From the NCBI RefSeq assembly GCF_000487995.2, contig NZ_CP097562.1, forward strand, positions 488,501 to 552,500: a DNA stretch of 64,000 nt, read 5' to 3'. The notes under the pieces were generated by a model, which was given only the letters and a program-made list of their open reading frames with translations, did not search any database and was not told the origin of the DNA. The translations under genes and the position numbers were made by a program. The DNA comes from Mucispirillum schaedleri ASF457. GTDB taxonomy: Bacteria > Chrysiogenota > Deferribacteres > Deferribacterales > Mucispirillaceae. Shown here one piece after another: positions 56,250-64,000 of the stretch. Every line of letters starts with the position of its first letter. Within the stretch, counting starts at the first letter, position 1.

Positions 56250-56708
56250 TTAATGTGCTTCTATTAATTTTGCAAAAGTAATAATCTGCTCTCCATTTGC
56301 ATTATTTTCTTTTTTATAAATACTGTATCCCATACTTTCATAAAAGGCTGAATTTTTAGGCATAGTCTCTGGTGTTTGTATTTCGCAGCGGATACCAGAA
56401 TAAAGGTGTTCCACAGCAAAAACAAGCTTCCTGCCTATCCCTTTATTTCGTTTTTCTTTTTTTACCACAACAGCCATAATATATAATGTATTATTATTTT
56501 CACTTGCACATATTAATCCTGATATAGAGCCGTCATCATCTACTGCTTTTAAAAAATCATACTTTTCAAAATATACTTTTAAGTCATCACGAGATGTAAT
56601 ATGTTTAAAATATTCAAGCCCTGTTAAAAGCGGTTCTTCTTTAAACACGCTTTCTTGTATGGAAAAAATACTTTCTAAATCATTAATATCAATATTTGTA
56701 ATTATCAT
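56250..56708 (-). CDS. GNAT-family N-acetyltransferase
   Basis: 152 residues. The acetyl-CoA-binding motif appears as VVVKKEKRNKGIGRKLVFA (R/QxxGxG/A variant), followed by CEIQTPETMPKNSAFYESMGYSIYKK, the usual fourth strand and helix. Substrate unknown. Convergent with the ATPase gene. Confidence 0.85.
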   Translation of the reverse strand: MIITNIDINDLESIFSIQESVFKEEPLLTGLEYFKHITSRDDLKVYFEKYDFLKAVDDDGSISGLICASENNNTLYIMAVVVKKEKRNKGIGRKLVFAVEHLYSGIRCEIQTPETMPKNSAFYESMGYSIYKKENNANGEQIITFAKLIEAH

Positions 56709-57007
56709 AACATACCGCCAGAACTTTAATATATATAGTAATACTGTATAAACCAGTTCGCAATTTCTAGAATATATATATAATAACAGCTTTTTTAAAT
56801 ATTAAAAGAGTTTTTTATTAATTTATTTGAATTGATAAAAAGATTATGATTCTTTTTATATTAATGCTCTAACTTAAAGCTAAAAAATAGAAGTAATGCA
56901 GTATTATTTAGTATTTATAGTATAAAAGCAGTTAAATTATAAATTTTAATATTTCTTTTTTCTTAAATAATACTATAATATTACCATATAAAACTGGGGG
57001 TAAATTT

Positions 57008-57877
57008 ATGAATGAATTTTCCATTAATACATTTGATAATCTTAAATTAAGCATGGCTTCTGCAGATATTAATAATCCAAAAGCAGTTGTGCAGATAGTC
57101 CACGGTTTAAAAGAGCATAAAAAAAGATATTATGATTTTGCTGCATATCTTAAAGATAATGGATATGCTGTATTTATGTCTGATAACAGAGGACATGGAT
57201 ATTCTATTAATGATGATTATCCATTAGGATATATGGCAGATATTCATTTACTTGTAAAAGACCAGTATGAAATTACAAAATATATAAAATCAAAATATGA
57301 AAATACTCCATTATATATGCTCGGTCACTCTTACGGCTCAATGATTGCACGAACATATCTGCAAAACTATGATGCTGAAATCTCAAAGCTGATTTTAAGC
57401 GGCACTGTTGCTTATAATATGTTTGTAAATATTGGACTTTTGCTTGGTAAAGTAATCAATACTTTAAAAGGCGAAAAAAGCAGCAGTATAATCCTGCAGA
57501 GTATTGCAGATAATGATAATATTTCATGGGTATGCTCAAACCCTGAAACTATGGCACAATATAAATCAGACCCTTTCTGCACAGGATATAAATATATGAA
57601 TGTATCAATTATTAATATTTTTAAAGGAATGAAAGAACTGCATAATATAAAAGCATATAAATGCCAAAATCCAGAACTAAAAATATTAAGTATTACTGGT
57701 GAAAAAGACCCTGTTACAAAAAGTGAAAAAGGTATTTCAGACAGCATTTTAACACTGAAAAAAGCAGGTTATAAAAATATAGAAAATATAGTTTATAAAG
57801 ATATGCTTCATGAAGTTCTTAATGAAGTAGATAAAGAGCAGGTTTATAAAGATGTGCTTGATTTTATAGAAAAATAA
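57008..57877 (+). CDS. Alpha/beta hydrolase, monoacylglycerol lipase/lysophospholipase-like
   Basis: 289 residues. Oxyanion region VQIVHGLKEHKKRYYDFAAYL, nucleophile elbow MLGHSYGSM (Ser ~114), acid in ITGEKDPVT and histidine in DMLHEVLNE complete the catalytic triad. MSDNRGHGYS is typical of the Hydrolase_4/lysophospholipase clan. No signal peptide, so cytoplasmic. GGGGG lies 8 nt before ATG 57008. Confidence 0.87.
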   Translation: MNEFSINTFDNLKLSMASADINNPKAVVQIVHGLKEHKKRYYDFAAYLKDNGYAVFMSDNRGHGYSINDDYPLGYMADIHLLVKDQYEITKYIKSKYENTPLYMLGHSYGSMIARTYLQNYDAEISKLILSGTVAYNMFVNIGLLLGKVINTLKGEKSSSIILQSIADNDNISWVCSNPETMAQYKSDPFCTGYKYMNVSIINIFKGMKELHNIKAYKCQNPELKILSITGEKDPVTKSEKGISDSILTLKKAGYKNIENIVYKDMLHEVLNEVDKEQVYKDVLDFIEK

Positions 57878-57984
57878 CCAAATTATTATATTACAGTAAA
57901 TATTTAAATTAGCAGCTGATAACCACTAAAAAATATTATAATTTTGTAATACTGTTATAGGAAAAAAAGTTATTTAATGGCTTA

Positions 57985-58112
57985 GTCTAAAAATTTTGGG
58001 TAAGTCTCAATTATGTATTACTGAGCCTGCTTCAATGTCTTACTGAGCTTGATTTATAAGCGAAGTATCTAGATTATAAAACTACAACCTATAATATATT
58101 CTTTACAATTGG
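57985..58112. repeat. Dispersed repeat unit upstream of the outer-membrane protein gene
   Basis: GGCTTAGTCTAAAAATTTTGGGTAAGT and two TACTGAGCxTG blocks followed by AAGCGAAGTATCTAGA match fragments at 13.5 kb and 60.4-61.1 kb. No gene in this 335-nt gap. Confidence 0.55.
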
Positions 58113-58134
58113 TGCAATCGTTTTTAGATTTTAC
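58113..58134. mobile_element. Solo right end of the IS30-family element
   Basis: 22 nt (TGCAATCGTT...ATTTTAC) identical to the right terminus of both IS copies, without any other IS sequence. A scar of a former copy or of one-ended recombination. It abuts the -35 box of the next gene. Confidence 0.8.
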
Positions 58135-58135
58135 A

Positions 58136-58164
58136 TTGACATAACACATAAAATAAGCTACCAT
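58136..58164 (+). promoter_or_regulatory. Promoter of the outer-membrane protein gene
   Basis: TTGACA (58136-58141), 17-nt spacer, TACCAT (58159-58164), starting 1 nt after the solo IS end. Confidence 0.55.
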
Positions 58165-58212
58165 TTTAATGTTTTTTATTGTAAAAAAATATTTTTATGA
58201 GGTTTTTATAGT

Positions 58213-59172
58213 ATGAAAAAAATCACAGTTTTACTTATCACATTAGCATTTGCTTTTTCATTTACTAATGTATCTTTTGCTCAAGAGCAGCAGAACACAT
58301 CAGATACTGCTGTTACTGCAAAAAAACGCCCTGCTCCAATTGATAGAGCACATATTGTAGAAGATTATCTTCCAATATTAGGAAAGCAGGCAAGAGCTAA
58401 TGGTATAAGACCACCAAAGCCTTTTTTTGTCTCAGCAATTTATTATCACATGGAAATACCGCAGGATATTACAAATGCTGTAGGGTGGGGTTTCTATGGT
58501 GTAACAGAAAATAATGCTCAACCAGTAGGAATGTATAATGCAAAAGTTGAAACAAACTCTTATGGTTTAAGAGCTGGTGTAAATATACTTCCATTTTTAT
58601 CTGTATTTGGTGTGTATATCCATACAGATGTTACAAGTAAATTTACTGCTGTTGTAGATGGTATTCCCGGTGTAATGTCAAATGGTTACAAATTAGATCA
58701 GGCTTTAAAAGTTAAAGCAGATACTGGTGCTATTGGTGTTGCTGCAAGTTATGGTTTAAGATTAGGTCAGGTTGTTCCTTTTGCTGTTATAAATGCAAAT
58801 TATGCATGGTCTTTTTCAAATATGACAACGAAATCAATAGAATCTCTAATAGTAGGTGCAAGATTAGGGCTCAGTGTTCCACTGCCAAAAGATATGAAAG
58901 TAGGTTTTTCTTTTGGTGCTCAGTATATGTATATGCCTATGGGTAATGAAGTTCAAGGACAATACACTGTAACATTACCTGCAGGGACAATAGATGGCAC
59001 AACAACACCAGTTACAATAACATCAAAATATAGAGCTAATGCACAATATGCTTCTCCTTGGACAGTTAATGCGGGGATAATATTTTCACCAATTAGATAT
59101 TTTGATATAGTTACAGAGTTTGGATTTTTAACACGATTTACAGCAATGGTTGCATTGCAAGCCAATTTCTAA
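58213..59172 (+). CDS. Outer-membrane beta-barrel protein (unknown function)
   Basis: 319 residues. Signal peptide KKITVLLITLAFAFSFTNVSFA, cleavage before QEQQ. Alternating hydrophobic strands with glycine-rich turns (YGLRAGVNILPFLSVFGVYI, VGARLGLSVPLP.DMKVGFSFGAQYMYMP) and a terminal phenylalanine (VALQANF) are standard for outer-membrane barrels. No specific family recognized. The lipoprotein gene follows 15 nt later, so the two probably form an operon. Confidence 0.75.
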   Translation: MKKITVLLITLAFAFSFTNVSFAQEQQNTSDTAVTAKKRPAPIDRAHIVEDYLPILGKQARANGIRPPKPFFVSAIYYHMEIPQDITNAVGWGFYGVTENNAQPVGMYNAKVETNSYGLRAGVNILPFLSVFGVYIHTDVTSKFTAVVDGIPGVMSNGYKLDQALKVKADTGAIGVAASYGLRLGQVVPFAVINANYAWSFSNMTTKSIESLIVGARLGLSVPLPKDMKVGFSFGAQYMYMPMGNEVQGQYTVTLPAGTIDGTTTPVTITSKYRANAQYASPWTVNAGIIFSPIRYFDIVTEFGFLTRFTAMVALQANF

Positions 59173-59187
59173 ATACAGGGGAATACT

Positions 59188-60243
59188 ATGAAAAAAAATA
59201 TATTATTAATATTAGCTTTACAGATAGCAGTTTCATTTATATATGGATGTGCATTTGAAGAACAATATGTTCCAGACCCAAAACCTGCACAAAAACTTAA
59301 TTATACACCTATTGATGAAAACAATTCACATACTTTTATTGGTAAATATATGGTTAATGCATTAAAAATTGCTAATACAAACAGTATGTATACATCATAT
59401 ATGGATGGGTATATACAGCTTAAACTCAGTCCAAATGGTAGTTTAGAATATAATTATGACCTATTATACAATGGGTATAATAATGATTCAGGGTATAAAA
59501 CAAGTGAAAAAGATTATACTAAATTAGAGCAATATCAAATAAAAGATAATAGAACTATTACTCTAAACACTCCTATTGTATTTAAAGATAATAAATATAC
59601 ATATACTATTAATTCTCTGCAAAAATATGATAATGATATATTATCCTTTGACAATATGACAAATGTAAACAATGTGTTTTATAAAACACCAGAGTTATGT
59701 GACCCAACTATTGAAAATGGTGATGAAAGTTGTGCCAGTGTAAATGGTGCATTAAAATATGTTGGTTATTATAGAATAGAGAAACTGACATGTAATAGTA
59801 ATGAATATATTGGTGGTCAAGATTTTGCAGGTGAAATGGTTGCAACTCCATCTTTAAATAGATTACCAAACTATGTTGATTTACCGCTTGAAATAAAAGT
59901 GCAAATAAAAACTGAGACTCTTAAACAATGCTTTTTAAAAACAGAAGAGCAGTCAAAAAATATTTATTTAAAAAATATAGAATATGAGCTTAAACTTGAT
60001 AATGATTTTAAATTAGAAAATATTTTTCAACAAGTAGGTCTGTTAGGATTAGCTTCTGAATCAAATAAAAATGTAAGAACAACGGAAATTGATTTTAAAC
60101 CAAAAAATCCTAATTTTACTGATATGAAATTTGGTAATAATAATAATAATGAAGTGTCAATGAGATTAAAAATTATAAAACAAGGTATGGCAGGTGGAAT
60201 ACCAGTAAAAAAACTTGATGATATACCTTATATTAATTATTAA
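59188..60243 (+). CDS. Lipoprotein of unknown function
   Basis: 351 residues. Signal peptide with lipobox-like FIYGC (Cys21), then a long, mostly beta-predicted hydrophilic domain with a lipocalin-like opening (FIGKYMVNALKI, LKLSPNGSLEYNYDLLYNG). Two Cys pairs (CDP...CAS, CNS...CFL) could form periplasmic disulfides. Paired with the upstream barrel protein. Confidence 0.65.
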   Translation: MKKNILLILALQIAVSFIYGCAFEEQYVPDPKPAQKLNYTPIDENNSHTFIGKYMVNALKIANTNSMYTSYMDGYIQLKLSPNGSLEYNYDLLYNGYNNDSGYKTSEKDYTKLEQYQIKDNRTITLNTPIVFKDNKYTYTINSLQKYDNDILSFDNMTNVNNVFYKTPELCDPTIENGDESCASVNGALKYVGYYRIEKLTCNSNEYIGGQDFAGEMVATPSLNRLPNYVDLPLEIKVQIKTETLKQCFLKTEEQSKNIYLKNIEYELKLDNDFKLENIFQQVGLLGLASESNKNVRTTEIDFKPKNPNFTDMKFGNNNNNEVSMRLKIIKQGMAGGIPVKKLDDIPYINY

Positions 60244-60284
60244 ATAATCATAAACAGCTTAAATTATAGAAATATAATTCATAT

Positions 60285-60325
60285 ACAGCCTTATATCTGT
60301 AAAAGATTTAAGGCTGTTTTTTTAT
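60285..60325 (+). terminator. Rho-independent terminator after the lipoprotein gene
   Basis: ACAGCCTTA (60285-60293) pairs with TAAGGCTGT (60309-60317), followed by seven T. Confidence 0.85.
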
Positions 60326-60399
60326 TAGATATAATAATATTCACTACCAATGATAAAAAATAATAAAAAGCTACTTAATGATTAATGATATAGATTATT

Positions 60400-61270
60400 T
60401 TATTACTAAACTTACCAAAAAATCTGAATGAACTTACCCAAAAATTTTGTACTAAGCCACTAAATAATTTTCTTTTTCCTGTAACAATGTAAGTCCATAC
60501 AGTTTGCACACCATAAGTCATTTTGAGCCTGATTTTAAAGGCGAAAAATCTGAAACCTATATTGCAATAGTATATAATATATTTAATTATCTGTTTTTTG
60601 ATAGCTGAAATGATTAAACTGCAATAAGTATCTACCTGTATTATAATTTAAGAAAATATAAATAATTCAGATTTAATCAATATTAAAAGATAAAAGTTTT
60701 AATAGATTATTCGCTCCGCTCATAATAACAAATGCTGTGTATTGATGATATATTATACTGCTGAAATGAATACACTGCCTTTTTATACAAGTTCAGCAGC
60801 TATAAATAATATTTGACAAACCAAGTCTTACTGAGCCAAAGGCGAAGTATTCAGACATTATGAACTGCAATAATTATCTACCTGTTATATAATTTAAGAA
60901 AATATAAATAATGCAGGTTTAATCAATATTGAAATATAAAAGTTTTAATAGATTATTTGCTCCGCTCATAATGACAAATGCTGCATATTAATGCTGTGTA
61001 GTAATAATATATAATACTGTTTAACTGAATGCACTGCCTTTTTATGCAAATTTAGTAGTCATAAATAATAATTGGCAAACCAAGTCTTACTGGCCAAAGG
61101 CGAAGTATCTAGACCTTGCGAACTGCAATAAGTATCTACCTGTTATATAATTTAAGAAAATATAAATAATACAGTTTTAATCAATATTAAAAGATAAAAG
61201 TTTTAATAGATTATTCGCTCCGCTCATAATGACAAATGCTGTGTATTAATAATATCTGATACTGTTAGAC
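60400..61270. repeat. Dispersed/tandem non-coding repeat array (~250-bp unit, about 2.6 copies)
   Basis: Units begin with AACTGCAATAA(G)TATCTACCTG at 60617, 60863 and 61121 (246 and 258 bp apart; the third is partial). Each contains TTTAAGAAAATATAAATAAT, AGATTATTCGCTCCGCTCAT, and (first two) CCAAGTCTTACTGxxCCAAAGGCGAAGTAT. Related single blocks precede at 60420-60600 and occur at 13.5 and 58.0 kb. No open frame of note. Confidence 0.75.
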
Positions 61271-61368
61271 TGATTAAATTTAATGATGCACTTCTTTATA
61301 GTATATACTTGAATAAATTTTTCAAACAATGATGTATAAACTAAAAAGATAAATATAAATTATAAAAA

Positions 61369-61400
61369 AAGAGCTGTCTATTATAATATAGACAGCTCTT
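61369..61400 (-). terminator. Tandem rRNA terminator 3
   Basis: 12-bp perfect stem AAGAGCTGTCTA/TAGACAGCTCTT with 8-nt loop, then T-run on the minus strand. Confidence 0.85.
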
Positions 61401-61550
61401 ATATCTTTAAGCTTTGGCGGCAATTTGTTAATCAATAATAAAAAATCAATCCTAGATTTTTTATTTATCCTTTGGTCGAAATGAATTCTCCCGCAGTCAC
61501 TAAAGAATGCACTTCCTGTGCATTTTTAGGCCGCCTTTAAAGCATAAAAA

Positions 61551-61582
61551 AAGAGCTGTCTATTGTAATATAGACAGCTCTT
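61551..61582 (-). terminator. Tandem rRNA terminator 2
   Basis: Same 12-bp stem as terminator 3, 182 bp upstream in the transcript. Confidence 0.85.
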
Positions 61583-61732
61583 ATATCTTTAAGCTTTGGC
61601 GGCAATTTGTTAATCAATAATAAAAAATCAATCCTAGATTTTTTATTTATCCTTTGGTCGAAATAAATTCTCCCGCAGTCACTAAAGAATGCACTTCCTG
61701 TGCATTTTCAGGCCGCCTTTAAAGCATAAAAA

Positions 61733-61764
61733 AAGAGCTGTCTATTACAATATAGACAGCTCTT
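61733..61764 (-). terminator. rRNA operon terminator 1 (directly after 5S)
   Basis: Same 12-bp stem (61733-61744 with 61753-61764), T-run on the minus strand; 11 nt after the 5S 3' end. Confidence 0.9.
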
Positions 61765-61774
61765 ATATCTTTAA

Positions 61775-61895
61775 GCTTTGGCGGCGACCTATTCTCCCAA
61801 GTGTTATCTTCACTAAGTACATTTGGCGATGGGACCCTTCACTGCTGTGTTCGGTATGGGAACAGGTGTTACTTTCCCTCTATGACCACCAAAGC
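61775..61895 (-). rRNA. rrf: 5S ribosomal RNA
   Basis: About 121 nt. 5' GCTTTGGTGG pairs with 3' CCGCCAAAGC. Internal conserved blocks ACACCTGTTCCCATACCGAACAC, AGTGAAG and GGGAGAATAGGTCG are diagnostic, read on the minus strand (given in part). Downstream of 23S in the operon, ~90-nt spacer. Confidence 0.95.
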
Positions 61896-61985
61896 AGATT
61901 TAATTTATTATTCCAACCAATATTCATTTAAATAAGAATTAAGTAAAAGGAGTATAGAGTAACAACCACTTTATAGGTATAAAAG

Positions 61986-64000
<2,015 letters not shown>

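Larger units (their letters stand above)
61369..61734 (-). repeat. Two tandem 182-bp units downstream of 5S rRNA
   Basis: Period 182 bp: the GAGCTGTCTA terminator arm recurs at 61371, 61553 and 61735. On the minus strand each unit begins GCTTTAAAGGCGGCC, contains AGTGACTGCGGGAGAATTCA and ends GCCGCCAAAGC plus a terminator; the GCTTT...GGCGG/CCGCC...AAAGC ends mimic the closing stem of 5S rRNA. Either a degenerate 5S-like duplication or a repeated small RNA. Confidence 0.7.

Noticed and set aside
60617..61764. Tandem repeats considered as a CRISPR array
   Set aside because: Unit lengths of ~182 and ~250 bp, no short repeat/unique spacer alternation and no cas genes in the window.

Overview
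The window is AT-rich (low-GC) bacterial chromosome. It combines a futalosine-pathway menaquinone gene (mqnA), a periplasmic multihaem flavocytochrome, a molybdoenzyme operon with two TorD-like chaperones, a TAXI binding protein and a complete-looking type VI secretion (T6SS) core. This fits an anaerobically respiring, diderm, host-associated bacterium of the Deferribacterota, most likely Mucispirillum or a close relative. That identity is an inference from gene content and composition; no marker search was possible.

Layout. 1-4 kb: respiratory operon made of the end of a molybdopterin oxidoreductase, a four-cluster ferredoxin-like subunit, an FdnI-like cytochrome b, a Rieske protein, a b6-type cytochrome b, a subunit-IV-like protein without a normal start codon, and a tetrahaem cytochrome c. 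4-22 kb: ordinary chromosome with an orphan OppD-type ATPase, an SspB-like protein, mqnA, two TorD-like chaperones, an mtnA/class II aldolase pair (possible DHAP shunt), a TAXI protein, an amino-acid ABC transporter, a YbaK-type deacylase, a tetrahaem flavocytochrome c, EamA, ZIP and YeiH transporters, and carB.

22.3-31 kb: an IS30-family element lies upstream of tRNA-Phe. The 3' end of that tRNA (43 bp) is duplicated 6.5 kb downstream and bounds an integrative mobilizable element. The element carries a winged-helix/sigma-like protein, TraL-, TraK- and TraJ-like relaxosome genes around a candidate oriT, a tyrosine integrase, and two candidate type I toxin/antisense-RNA loci. No relaxase is visible. 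A decayed paralogue of the sigma-like gene lies just outside the element.

31.2-54.1 kb: T6SS cluster. tssL-tssK-tssJ-tagH-tssM-tssA run leftward and tssB-tssC-tssE-tssF-tssG run rightward from a shared divergent region. Beyond tssG is a 9-kb leftward array of toxin/immunity-like cassettes. Three cassettes plus a relic carry a C-terminal domain resembling polymorphic toxin type 44, each followed by a small membrane protein and then a paralogous YYxVTY/ALCI protein. A further effector-like gene has a glycine-rich hydrophobic C-terminus. Conserved N-terminal and spacer repeats show cassette shuffling. A second IS30 copy, near-identical to the first and in the same orientation, truncates the first cassette. 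No hcp, vgrG or clpV is in the window.

55-64 kb: an ATPase of the anti-sigma/histidine-kinase fold, a GNAT acetyltransferase, an alpha/beta hydrolase, an outer-membrane protein and a lipoprotein, then about 1 kb of dispersed and tandem non-coding repeats, three tandem terminators, 5S rRNA and the 3' two-thirds of 23S rRNA, all on the minus strand.
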